Below, in pieces: positions 36,469 through 48,288 of a stretch of 64,000 bases of DNA. Below the pieces are notes generated by a model. That model worked only from the letters and a program-made list of their open reading frames with translations, ran no database searches and had not been told where the DNA came from. Source of the DNA: Silene conica (taxonomy: Eukaryota; Streptophyta; Magnoliopsida; Caryophyllales; Caryophyllaceae); the NCBI GenBank assembly GCA_029255685.2, contig CM055312.2:12920649-12984648 (forward strand), in the 5' to 3' direction. Numbering within the stretch: the first letter of the stretch is position 1; every line of letters begins with the position of its first letter. The position numbers and the translations under genes were made by a program.

Positions 36469-36654
36469 CTATGTTACTCAAACTCGTTTAGAAGTATCCA
36501 ACACGGGTACATATCCAAGTGTCGGACTCGGCTATTTTATTTTAAAATATGCATATTTTGGTTAAAATGAGGTGTCCAAGTCTCATACCCATGTCCGAGT
36601 ATGGAGTGTCGAACACGGATACGCGAGGAAATTAAAAGAGTCGGAGTAACATAG
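36469..36654. mobile_element. hAT-size MITE, 186 bp, with 8-bp target duplication
   Basis: Ends CTATGTTACTC and GAGTAACATAG are perfect inverted repeats of 11 bp. ATGGGAAG flanks at 36461-36468 and 36655-36662. Interior contains GTGTCCAAGTCTCAT and inverted CCGAGT-type words. No coding. Confidence 0.9.
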
Positions 36655-37401
36655 ATGGGAAGGCCAACGGAAACAATTATCTGACTTCTTACTAATGAGA
36701 TGAAGGCGAGGGGTGACCGGCTTTCCTAGCAAATGCCGGCTTGATATTCATTACCTTAGCAATCCTCAAAGTAACACTCCAACAACCATCTCTCCAAGGC
36801 AAATATAGCAAGAAGGGAGTAAAATAGTTGGATATCCACCAAAATTGATCAAGTAAACAAAGAAAGATTCTGTGAAGTCTTGAGAATCTAGAGTTAAATT
36901 TTCTATATCTAGTGACGATGACGAGTGTTGTGTGACATATTTGTTATTAGTATATGACTTCCTTAAACTTCGTCATAAAATGGACAGCAAACAAAGAGGC
37001 ACATAAAATACGAGAAAGACTGCAAGAGTAAGCTGTTTTTTAGATGTCGGTATCTGATGTAGGGATGTCTTTTCCTTGGAAGCTTGAATCATCTTCACAA
37101 TTAACACCGCAGAAACTCCTCCTATAGCTCTCTCTATAAAAGCTAATTATAATAACTGAGTAAACAAGTCATTCGGGTTGGCTACTGGGTGGGTAAATTA
37201 GTATCCAGGGCTAGTAAACCTAGTCTTAGACCAGACTGTCAATTAGGATTTTGGCTCATATTAGAATCATTCAACCTGGGGTGCGGATCCGACAGTTTTA
37301 CTAATTTAGATATGACCTACTTACAATACAATCATTACAATGTCAACAGCAAATATTTTGGTAAAATATTGTAATATTTTTTATACAGAAACTGGATGAA
37401 G

Positions 37402-38881
37402 TCAAGTGGGAAACCCCATAGGCACGGTGCTTGTCACTTGAGATCCAACAAGACAATGCAAGGTAATGAGTCGCAAACTATGAACTCGGGCTAAATCACT
37501 CTTCAGATCTCCTAGTTCAGTCATCAAATGCAGAAAGTCTTGTGAAACCAAAAGCTCCTCAATTACGCACCCAGGAATCCAGGATGTTGATAAAAACCCA
37601 TAAATTTCTCAAATATAGTACTCCGTATTTGTTGCGACTTTCAACATAGCTAAGGTCTAAGAAAGCCTGTAAGCCAAGTTGTATGAGACTCTGTCAATGA
37701 GTTACATTAGCCTCAGTCTTTGAGCAAAGCACCAAAAGTAACCCATTGAAGCACCACCGCCAGACATCAATGTCCACCCTACTGACACATCTTAAGAAAT
37801 AAAGGAGACGTGAACGGAGATCCCAAGATGAAATCTTAAAACCTAGCTGCCACTAAGCACATTTAACTATTAAGTTAATATGACTTTTGTATTATAAAAA
37901 ATTCAGTATCTACTAATCTACAATATCTAATCGCCAACCGACTATAGTAAAAGCTGTAGCTGCCATTGTAGCACGTGAACTCTTAGCTTAATCTTAATGT
38001 ACAATAAGATAATATGAAACCAAAATCTTCTCCTATAGTTTATTCACATTTCTGGTCAGCAAACCACCCAATTTTATATTCCTAAGGTTACCTTCCAATT
38101 ACATTCTTCTGTTCAGTTAAAATATTTTCAAAAGTGATGCTCGGAATATAAGGTTACCAGAATTGTTTCCTACACAAGTTCGATTTGCTACAAACAATCG
38201 GTCCAATGCAAATAAACAAGAGTAAAACAAGTGAACTGTAAACATTTTCAAATCACTAGTGCACACATCGTAACTAGTAAACAAACATCCTGCACATAAA
38301 AGTGAAAAGAAAGTGGAAGTTTTGATCACATACTGCCGAAAGGGCCGAGGAAAGTTCCTAATATTAAGATGAACTCCGTTCGACTGTTCAGATTCTGAAG
38401 GGTCATCAAACAGCAAGACATAGCTGCCCTGCAAAAAAGTGAATTCAAGGAAGAACAAAATTTCAGAAAAGTGAATCCTTCTTTGTTAGGAGTATAAGCA
38501 AAGAAAATCAAATGAAGCATTCCACTAACAGCGCAAATCTTTGTTAAATTGAACATTCAAAAGTTAATGATACACAAGCCAAAACTAATTATCATTAAAA
38601 ATTCTAAACAGGTTGAGGATCAAACTTTGTCAACAAGAACGTTTTCGTACAAGGTATAGCTTATTAAAAAAATATAAAAACGTTCTAATGCCTTTTGTTT
38701 TCAATTTTGATAGGCTGGAATGTTCAAGAAAACATCAACTTTTAGCAATATTAATCTGAGTTGCCTCAGTTTACCAGCCCACATTTCAAGAGAGGGCCCC
38801 TTTTCAACAACTCAATAAGCTCGAGATATTGAACAAGCATGCGATAGGATTCAGGGACTGGTAATGGGAAGAACGACAACT
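37402..38881 (-). CDS. Unrecognised multi-exon gene, partial
   Basis: Two internal exons have good splice sites and matching phase. The first, 38775-38881 (107 nt, donor GTAAAC), reads LSFFPLPVPESYRMLVQYLE then LIELLKRGPLLKCGL. The next, 38334-38428 (95 nt, acceptor TTTTTTGCAG, donor GTATGT), reads GSYVLLFDDPSESEQSNGVH then LNIRNFPRPFRQ. A terminal exon ending TGA at 37402-37404 contains SWIPGCVIEELLVSQDFLHL then MTELGDLKSDLARVHSLRLI; its acceptor, near 37600, could not be fixed. 5' exons were not found, so the start is open. The frame is carried from 38881 through the second exon without a stop. No family is recognised. It lies downstream of and parallel to the CRAL-TRIO gene; an alternative 3' end of that gene cannot be excluded. 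Confidence 0.45.
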
Positions 38882-40337
38882 CTACAGATCAAGTGCATTT
38901 ATTAGTTATTACACCATAGCAAAGACCAAACACATCAGTTAAGAAACTCTAGGAACAGCCATTAATGTCTCCCACATATTCGACGGCATAGGTTCACATA
39001 GTTATTTTGATTTAAACCTTCAAATACTAACAATGCACCTCTTATCTACACTAGAAACTTAAGAAACGACAAGGTAGTAAATGCCTAGGACTGTCGTATG
39101 TAAATGTAATTTAGCTACATAAACCACACAGGAACAATGGTCTAGAATTGGTCAATGCAATCTATACTGAAGAACTCATTTCAGCTTGGACATAAACATA
39201 CAATTCGTATGTGACTCAACCTCTCATTTGAATACCGTCCAATGCCTTAAGAACTGGTTAAACCCATTCCCGAAGACTTACCCCCGACAAAACCTTTTTC
39301 TTTGTATATAAAATGGAGCCATGACCATACAAACAACCAACCATGACAGAGATTTGTTTAGTTAAGGAACTAATAAGAGTAGTAGTTCACAGCAAATGCC
39401 ACCCAATTATAGAAATAATATATTAGTCAATGACACATTTGAAATGCACCTTCAAAAGAGAGTAATGAATTTAAAAATTTATACTGTATCTTCCCCTCTT
39501 TTTCTTTTTTACTTTCCCTGCCTTTATAGAATGATCAGTTTGAAAGATACTAGAACCCCAAAAAGAAATACTGAGTCACATACCATATCCACCAAGGTTT
39601 CATCAAGGAGAGAGATATATAAACATGTACAGAAGAAAAAAAAAAAGCAGAACAATGGATGCATACAGTAAATCAATATTTTTTTCCGGTGGGCCTATGT
39701 TTTTCAAGTGATGCAATTTGTTCAATGAAATAATTGATTTCCTGCATCACGTACAGTTTCTGCAACAGTCAGCAGTGTCACAACTCACAGCTAGGAAGTA
39801 GCGGCAGGCTGTTTTGAGCAAATGACTCTGGTTTTGGAAATCTGATTCATAACTCATATGGCTAGTTTTCAATGTATAACTTTTTCTTGGAACAACTTTG
39901 AAGGAACCCTCTATAGTAATATCGATCATATACGGACACTGAATTGCCCTACTAACGTCAAATTAATTTGCACACAGTGAAAGCCAAGGATGGATTACTG
40001 TCAAAATAACTGGAATACAATAAGTCACATGTTCTCAACCTATGGTACCCTTGTTGTCATCCAACTCTGTAACTTTGCTAGGAGTGACTTAAATCTAAGA
40101 GAGCAATGCTAGTGTTTAACACTGACAGTTAATCTAAACATTCAAAGGCGGACATGCACAACATGTCGCACATTCTAAATAACCCCAGGTTATATCATAT
40201 GCTTTCTCGCAAGCAAGAAGCACAGTACAATTAGCACAAACTTATCATTACATGTCAACAAACTCAATTCAGCTCTCTAATTTATAAGAGTAAATATGTA
40301 AAATGATTAGCAGAATCAAAATATAAAGTTACCTTAC
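38882..40337. other. Gap between the unrecognised gene and the CRAL-TRIO gene
   Basis: A minus-strand acceptor CTGTTGCAG near 39765 opens a frame reading KLYVMQEINYFIEQIASLEK and stopping at KKY near 39680, which looks like a short terminal exon. It may be an alternative last exon of the CRAL-TRIO gene or a 5' part of the next gene. Nothing else is recognised. Confidence 0.35.
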
Positions 40338-43292
40338 TCATGGGAACAAATTAGTCCAATTTTCAGATTCATATATTCCAGCCAGGATTGCACCAAAGAC
40401 ACACAACATAAGAATTCCAATCATGGCTGTTCTCAACAGGTGATCAAAATTTTGATTCACATCAGCCTCAGATCTCGAATATTCCGAACGAAGACCCCCA
40501 TAACTATATCCATTTGCCATCAAGTGGGAGTCATTCAAGACTTCCATAAGAGTAAAGCTTCTGTTAGTGATGGAAGTACCACTTGAACATGTTGCACATA
40601 TGCATGTACCACCAAGAAATGCTGGAAGTTCTTGGAAATACTCAGAAAGAACCTCCCGATATCTTTCCCCCAGAAATTCCAACTTCTGTCTGGTTAAAGG
40701 TTTCAAAATCTGAAAGATAAATATAAATGATAAACAGTTTATCCAGGGAGATTAGAAAAACATTACCAAACAAAAACTAATTCGACACTACGAAAGCACG
40801 AAGAAAGAAACTCACTTTCATAAACGTCTGCACCATCATCCGAAGTACAGGAGGCAGCCGTATGACAAACAAACCACCAAGACAATTTGGGTAGTGATCT
40901 TGAAAAAGCAGTGAGCACGATCTTATCATCTGGAATGGTAGACTAAATGGAGATAAACTTTCACAATCCACCAAAACCATAATTTGAGGGTTTCCATGAT
41001 CAGCCAAATGCATGATGCCATGCTCCAATTGTGAAACTGCATCAGAAATCAATATCAAGTTATCAACCATCATACTCAAATTGCCTTTCATGTAAAATAG
41101 CCAGGAAATAATTGCAGTGGTTTTAAATAAAACACTAAAAGAAGCTTCAAATTGGTTGCATAACAGATCAACAGAAAGGGACGACCCCTACCCGCACTTC
41201 ACATTGATAATCGAACTGTCCAGCTCCAACTTTACAACAACTAAGCAGCAAGCACAACTGGTCAAAACTCGAACAAAGTGGTACTGCGTATGCCAGCTGC
41301 TATTCCACAGGCAACTAATATCATCTTAACACATCATTATCCACCCTTCCCATTCCCGACCATAATTAAATCTGGTTATCAACATCAGACCGAGTCAATT
41401 CCAAACATCATGGAGATTGATGAATGTTATTAAAAAAAGGCTTACAGAGATAGCAGATTGTGACTGATGTTATTCCACATGCAATTAATATATCAGATCA
41501 ATATATCATGTTAATTAAATGCATCAGACCAGCCTTTCCATTGCCGACAATAAGTAAAATATGGTTATCAACGTAACACTGAGTCAGTTCCTAACATCTT
41601 GGAGATTGATCAATGTTTTAAAACAAATAGGTGTACAAAGTAACACATTGTGCCAGTGCATAGCAAAGCGAAACATTGAGGCTCACATCTCTGTAGATTA
41701 ATAAATAATCACTCACATAACTGGAGCTAAATAACACATTTAAATTTCTAATGATCATTATATTCTATATTCATAACATTCGATCAACCGTCACTCTTGA
41801 GCTTGAAGTGCCTTTTATGCCTTTGTGAAAAATAATTATCCAAACCACGTTATTCAGAATTGTAGGACACAGTTTTTAATACGCTGGCGTTAAGGACTAC
41901 ACTAAACAGCAACAGAGAGTTCTAACAAATCAGTAAATGTAATGAAGGCTTACCAACGGCCTGAGCGAATCTTGGTCTATGATGATTTTGAAGATTAGTG
42001 CAAGCTACACCAAGGCGTACAATCAGGCAAGGTCTCTGACTCACATCATAACCATGCCAAAAGACTACACTCGACCACATCTTCAGTTCCTCTTGTGAAA
42101 GTATATAAAATGTCTCTCTCCATCGAATTGTCTTCTTGACAGATGAAAGTAGGGATGAAAAATCACCATTTGCAGCAGTGTAAAATCTTTGGAGTTCCGA
42201 TTCATCAAATCTGCAGATTATACATCACAAAACTGCCTAAATGGCGGAGGACTGGAGGTTACCCCTTGAACAACCTCACTCCATCCCTACCCACTCACAC
42301 CACAGAACTCTCTCCTCTACCTTGCTGACAAAGAGAAGGAATATATAGTTTTGACATGTTTACATCTCACTTTCTCAATATGTAGCATAACCGTCAACTC
42401 AGATGAAGACGATAAAGTTTTAGTCGGGATAATAAGTTGGATAGTCTACTAAAATACTGTGAAGCAGATTGATTGTATTTCTTATTGATCACCTTTCAGG
42501 TAAGCTGAATCCTTGCTGTTCCAGTTCTTTGTACAGTTTGAGCATCCAATTCTCCAATGGCACACAAGTAGAAGGCTCATTTTCATTCCTGTAGAAGTAG
42601 CCCGGGCAACAGATTATAAGGCAGATGCATCAACAATTCAAACATTATACTTACAAAATAGTAAACCAGCCAAATGATGCAGCCAATAAAAAGGATGATT
42701 CTTGTTTACCTTGTATCATCATCAACACATGGCTGAAGAGAAGATGAATCGTTATCTACATTGTCCACGGAAGCAGTATGATCATTAGTAGCACTCATCT
42801 TGTCGGATACATCAGAAATTGCTGTTGCTATAGAGATGATCATCAATGGTCGTGACAAAATCTGCCAAAATGGAATTTTTAAGATCTTCGGATTTTTACC
42901 AACAGTACATAAGAGGATTGCCTCGATAAGTGCAGTGCTACAAGAGTACTTACTTGCATGCCTTGCACTAAGCCTTTGAAAGGGGCCCATCTCTGAACCC
43001 ACTTGAACGGCGGATAGCATAGCATTTGACATGCTTGGAGGCTACGCCAAGCAAATGGACACTTTGATTCTGAGACTCTTCTCATAGTTTCTAGAGCAAC
43101 AAGTTTTAGGACAAAAAATGCTACATCACCAGAAACTCCTCCACCCACACCATCTTTAGAGATGATACGACAAAGAGGCTTCAGTAAGGAATTCTCGGGA
43201 CTAGAAGAACCTTTGCCTTTATTATTCTCAGAGGCTACTAGAGATGATTCGGAATACACCTTTGGACCTAAGCTACTCTGCCAATCTTCCAT
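40338..43292 (-). CDS. CRAL-TRIO (Sec14-like) domain protein with C-terminal membrane anchor
   Basis: Six exons with GT-AG introns and consistent phase: 42954-43292, 42710-42861, 42493-42588, 41954-42210, 40816-41036 and 40338-40709; 1437 nt, 478 residues. ATG at 43292 starts MEDWQSSLGPKV. An acidic, Ser/Asp-rich linker (residues about 130-160) precedes a CRAL-TRIO N-terminal region (LYKELEQQGFSLPER, then DLQ-type helix and IRWRETFYI) and the lipid-binding fold (VFWHGYDVSQRPCLIVRLG, PQIMVLVDCE, HYPNCLGGLFVIRLPPVL). The family's closing motif LPAFLGGTC is present at the start of the last exon. A predicted single membrane helix, TAMIGILMLCVFGAILAGI, lies 10 residues from the end. Sec14-like proteins bind and exchange phospholipids; here the tail anchor suggests action at a membrane. 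Specific lipid and organelle are not visible. The frame is intact. Confidence 0.92.
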
Positions 43293-44052
43293 GTTTGGAA
43301 AACTTGGGAAAATTTCTAAACTTCCAACTCAAATTTATTCTGGGATCAAGTACCTCACCGTTGAATAATGGAAAAAGTACAGAACAAAGTGCTTAGTTAA
43401 AAAAGCTCTTAACCCATGAGAAATACTGCATGACGTATAATTAATACTGAAAGTTCTTATACACTAGACAAGAATTAACAGCAGTAGGCAAGCATAGTCT
43501 TCACCGTGTCTTGCAATGTAGCTCTGTTGTTAAAGGATTACGAATTTAATCCTACAAAATACATGAACTGCATCACCATTTGTTTGTATGCTAAACTTCC
43601 TTAGCAAGAAGCCATTTGTTTATGTAGTTTATGGAGAACAAGATAAAAGAAACTACAAAATTTCTAGCTCCAACAAATCACTTCAAAAGTCCAAATCTCA
43701 ACAAATCAACATTTAGAATTTTAGACCTTAGCAAGTAACAAATAAAACAAAATTCCAATTTGCGACATATGCAATAGAAAAATAAGACGAGCCTCAAAGC
43801 ACAAGTGATTTCCCTCGAAATCTCACAGTTCTCATCCAAATCTTAGCAAGTCACTAATAAAACAACAAGATTGCTGATGACATCATAAAACACAATGAGC
43901 CTTAAGGAATCAAGGACATCTGATTTTTTTATCGAATCTCTAGTTTATGACATATTTGCTTAACATTAATTAATACGTATATACTAGTGATTTTGACATG
44001 CTATTTTTTTCCTAATTATGCGAACTTCAAAGTAAGTGATCATGATCACTAG

Positions 44053-44213
44053 CAGTAGCGGTCTAGCGGAGCCAGGAATTAACCCAGCGGAGGCGAATGG
44101 GTAATGGATTAAGGGAAACTCAAAAAATGTTGGAAAAGCTTAACTAAAAAATTTAAAATTTCTGACCGCCAGCGGGGGAGAGCGCCCCTGCTAGCCCCAT
44201 AAATCCACCACTG
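44053..44213. mobile_element. hAT-type MITE, 161 bp
   Basis: Starts CAGTAGCGGTCTA and ends AAATCCACCACTG, imperfect inverted ends of the CAGTGGCGG class. Flanks are ATCACTAG (44045-44052) and AACACTAG (44214-44221), an 8-bp duplication with one change. Confidence 0.7.
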
Positions 44214-44674
44214 AACACTAGTGCAATCGGCTACAATTCTACAGCATCAATCAAACCAATTATCGCAAACTACAATCGATATTCAACATTAAAACAGTAT
44301 AAATTATGTTATAAAACAACAAGATTGTCGATTTACGACATCGTAAAACACAACGAGAATAGAGTAACAGCTAAATTTCACTGAAATTTCAAGCTTCCGA
44401 TAAAGTTCGTCGATCATTATTCCAAAAGTATGCGAATTCCAAAGTGTGCAATTGAGAATTCATGATCATGAATCAAACTAATGATTGCTAACTAATACCA
44501 AGTACAATCGATGATTAATAGTTCGACAAAGATCAAATTTTAAATTACGACGATGAAATTAATTACTTAATTAGGTACAGAAAATGAAAAATAATCGAAT
44601 TAAGAACAGAGAAATTAAAATTGGGGAAACAAAACCTGTGTGATCGGAGAGTTACAAAATTCTGGATTTTAGTT

Positions 44675-44876
44675 TGTACAGTTGGTCGTAAATAGTAATA
44701 ATGGTCAAGAACATTCTCCGTAGACTAAACAATAGCTGACACGGAAGGAAAGTATTGTTAAAAGATTTTACTAAGACGGTTTTACAATAAATCTAGGGTC
44801 GTGCTTTTTCAGATACCTTTATAAAATCTTAATAATACTTTTTGATAAATTGTACAGTTGGTCGTAAATAGTAATA
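44675..44876. repeat. Exact 26-bp direct repeat, 176 bp apart, in a gene promoter region
   Basis: TGTACAGTTGGTCGTAAATA followed by GTAATA occurs identically at 44675-44700 and 44851-44876, just upstream of the presumed start of the CRAL-TRIO transcript. Confidence 0.95.
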
Positions 44877-45387
44877 AGTGTCTAAACATGTAATTTTGAA
44901 AAACGTCCTAATAATTGCTAATAAACAACTTCAATATATCAATCATCAATATATATACTTAAAAGATAACTTTTCGAGCGATTTCATTGACTATTGTTTT
45001 AAAGCAATTTCATTGGCTATTACTTTGATTAAATTAATTAAGTATATAAATAAAAAGATAATTAATAAAATATCAGTTGGATAATTATTGTTTTTAGAGC
45101 GATTAAATTGGCTATTACTTTAGTTAAAGTATATAAATAAAAGATAATATTAATAAAATATCAACTTGAATAATGATTAAATTAAGTAATAAATAAAATA
45201 ATTGATTATAAACTAAGAGTTTTGGCTATTACTTTGCTTAAATAAATTAAGTATATCAATAAAGTAAATGTAAATATATTATTAGGAGAGATGAAGTATA
45301 CCCTATTTTCATCCAATATCCTCAAAATCCAATCTTAATCATAAATGCCATGATGTTGTAAGTCTCCAGCCAATGAGCAACACAAAT

Positions 45388-45575
45388 TCTCATTTGCGAC
45401 GGTAATATCTGTCGCAATCTTGCAATGAGCCAAGTAAACCCATTTGGAGAGATAAAGACAAAGTTTTTGTGATTTTCTATACATTTTTATTTTTATTTTT
45501 ATTTTATATAAACAAATGGGTCTATATGATCCGTCGCAAGGTTTGACAGATATAACCGTCACAAAAAAGACTTAT
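45388..45575. mobile_element. MITE with GCGACGGTAATATCTGTCGC-type ends, flanked by a 14-bp direct repeat
   Basis: Ends CATTTGCGACGGTAATATCT and AGATATAACCGTCACAAAAA are diverged inverted repeats. TGAGCAACACAAAT stands at 45374-45387 and 45576-45589. Fourteen bases is longer than the usual 9-10 bp MULE duplication, so the class is uncertain. Confidence 0.6.
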
Positions 45576-47099
45576 TGAGCAACACAAATGTATCTTTGAG
45601 CGATTTTATTGTTTGTTTTTTTAGGCGATTTTATTGGTCGAACGATTACAGAGAGTCCATTATTTGCGAATAACTTTCGAGTTTCCAAAAGTAAAAAACG
45701 CTAACAAAAAATAAATAAAAATAAAAATAACGAAAGTAATAAAATTCTATCGCACGTAGAAGATTAGTAGTAGTCAACCTTTTGGCCACATAAAGCCTAT
45801 ATAAATCTTTATAATTGCCAACACCTTGACACCAAAATTCAATGTTTAGATAACATAATTATTAGCTTTCGTCAAGTTTAGTGTGTGTGGTAGTATTATT
45901 AGAATTAACTGGTTATTTTTATTTTATTTGCAGGTTTTTGTTTATTGAATGAATGAAGTCATGGATTTTTACGACACCATATTATATTTCACAGGAATTA
46001 CGCTTTTAAAGGTACATTTGGTAAACTTACAAATTTCTCTATATATTTAATGGCAAAAATGGTCGATATTTTTTCTTTTATTTGACTAGCAATTTATGTA
46101 AATTAAATATGATACTAGGTTTATTATAGGTATATACACAAACTTTTATATTGTTAGCTCTAATTTAAGACAATGATTTCTATGCATTTAAATCATCAGC
46201 ATCCAACTGATAAACGATAAAAAAAACGACTTTAGAGCTACTACAAAATCTCCACCTTTTGCGAACTAGCTCGAATCAATATATTATTAGCTACAACCTT
46301 TGCATACTATCTAAAGAAATAAATTAATAAAAAATAGAAATATTTTATTAATTGAATTGAATTAAATTAAGAAAAAAATGCTATATAATGTAGATAGGGG
46401 AAAACAGTTTATACAATTTTAGTTGGACTCTTGGAGTATATTGCATACACGAAAGGCCTTGTCAAGAGTTAGATTAGAAAGCAACCGAGGAGTTTATGAG
46501 ATTTGATGTATAAAAGAATCCAACTACTCCAATTTGTGTACGGTTACGATTATGGTTTTATGATTTTTGTATATAAACAATTTACTTTTTCAATTTTTAT
46601 TACGCAATTTCCTCTCAACTTTAAAAAATTTAGATTGTTATACGTTAATTCCAATTTGTATACGGTTATAATATGCACATATTTTTAATGTTTGTTGTTC
46701 ATAATTCGGGGATTTATATTTGACATTAAAGGGTATATACATATACAATTATAAATTATTTACAAGCTAACAAACAACACCCTCTATTACCAGTTCAGTA
46801 AGTTTTGCTGAAGACGAGCATATTCGACTCTTGAACTTATAAAAAGAACTCTCTCTTCTATATGTGTGACCCATAACCGTTTGAGACAATAGAATTTATA
46901 AAGATGTTTTTTTAACAAAATTTCATTCGAGCACCACCCGATCAATTCTATTGTCTTTGTTGAATACAAATGTGTAACAATAACCAAATTTACATTAAAA
47001 TTGCATGTTGGATTACCGGGTCAGCTTGACATTATAGGGTAAGGTTATATTTATTCAATTAGTCAAAAGTTCATTAACTAATTTTCGTGTCTAAAGAGC

Positions 47100-47880
47100 C
47101 AAGATATATCTCTTTAAGTATGATGAATTCTAACCATTATTTATGAAGTGTAATCGTACTTGAGTCACCGTTACATAGGGTCTAGGGAGTGGTAAAACAA
47201 TACGAGTTATTAACATAAGACGAGCTTTAAAATATGAGCACAAATGAATATGAATAAAGATTAAAAGGATCACGGACTTAAATATACAAGCACATAAGAA
47301 TACGGCCTATTAAGATGATCATACGAGCTAATATAAACAGAATACGAAATCATGAGCTAATTGAAACACTTCTCGAGCTAAAAAAATTGAACCAGATTTG
47401 CAATACGTCAAATTTCATGATATAATAGGCACTTAAGATTACGAGGTATAATTACAAGAGTACGAGTTACGAAATACAAACTAAAAAATATGGGCACATC
47501 AGAAGGCGAGCTATTAATGTAAGAATGCGAGTTAATAGAGATATTAAGCTAATACGAGCTATTAAGATAAGAGTACGAGCTAATTTAAAAAAAAAAAAAA
47601 ACATACGAGCATATTAGAGGATCAAGAACTTACAAATACGAGCATATAAGAATATGGATTAATATAAAAAGAAATGAGCATATAAAAATATGGATTAATA
47701 TAAAAAGAATATGAGCCAATGTAAGAAGAATACAAGCTAATAAGATAATAATACAAGCTATTAAGATAAGAATACAAGCTAATGTAAAAAAATATATCTG
47801 CTAATAAGATAAGAATACGAGCTATTAAGATAAGAATATGAGTTAAAGATATTATCATCTGTTTATCTATGATGAATTCT
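47100..47880. repeat. Minisatellite array in Helitron A
   Basis: Imperfect units of about 20-22 bp alternate as AATACGAGCTA + TTAAGATAAG and AATACGAGCTA + ATGTAAAAAG, with many variants. They create Ile/Leu/Tyr-rich open frames on the minus strand that are not genes. Confidence 0.88.
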
Positions 47881-48288
47881 AACCAATATTTATGAAATTC
47901 ATTATGACTTTTATGCAGTTTATGACTATTGGAAATCCGATATTCCAAATTTGAACCGAAATTGGTGCTTCATTATACAAATTGTTTCAAGTAGTATAGC
48001 CAACTACTACTATTATATTCCAATTAATCGGTTTTTGTCAATGTGATATTAAAATTTCAATTTTGTTTAGATTTCTAAGTCGAAATAAAATAGCAGTAGT
48101 TGGTAGTCGGGACAATTCACATTACGAAGCACCAATTGCGGTTTAAATTTTCAATAGTCATAAACTGCATAAAAGTCATATAAATAAACTTCGTCTATTA
48201 TAAAATGTCTTTAAAGCAACAAATTCAAGACAAATATTGAAAATATATTTTTGTTATTAACCGGCCAACGGCCGGGCATGCAATCTAG

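Larger units (their letters stand above)
31870..37401. other. Intergenic, no gene recognised
   Basis: Upstream flank of the FUSC gene, then AT-rich DNA. A minus-strand frame at 32565-32816 (MHQILQTLLGCKAEL...) and one ending at 33985 (RRLVAYSHHLFDPCSLSKDQ) look protein-like but have no recognised family or partner exons. Separate entries cover the tandem duplication at 32858 and the MITEs at 35475 and 36469. Confidence 0.5.
43293..44944. other. 5' flank of the CRAL-TRIO gene
   Basis: No coding seen. A GATCACACAG/GTTTTG junction near 44637 on the minus strand could be the donor of a 5' untranslated intron. Contains the MITE at 44053 and the 26-bp repeat pair at 44675. Confidence 0.5.
44945..48288 (+). 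mobile_element. Helitron A (about 3.3 kb), non-autonomous
   Basis: The 3' end is the hairpin CCGGCCAACGGCCGG (48261-48275), a 9-base spacer and CTAG (48285-48288), the Helitron terminus. The left end is placed where ATATACTTAAAAGATAACTT begins, because the next 150 bases match the start of Helitron B (GAGCGATTTCATTGACTATT and AAGATAATTAATAAAATATC types). Left limit is approximate. Interior: a 14-bp-flanked MITE at 45388, a minisatellite at 47100-47880 and no Rep/helicase coding. Confidence 0.72.

Noticed and set aside
47622..47948. Ile/Leu/Tyr-rich minus-strand ORF
   Set aside because: Produced by the Helitron minisatellite; the same pattern appears at 55312-55775.
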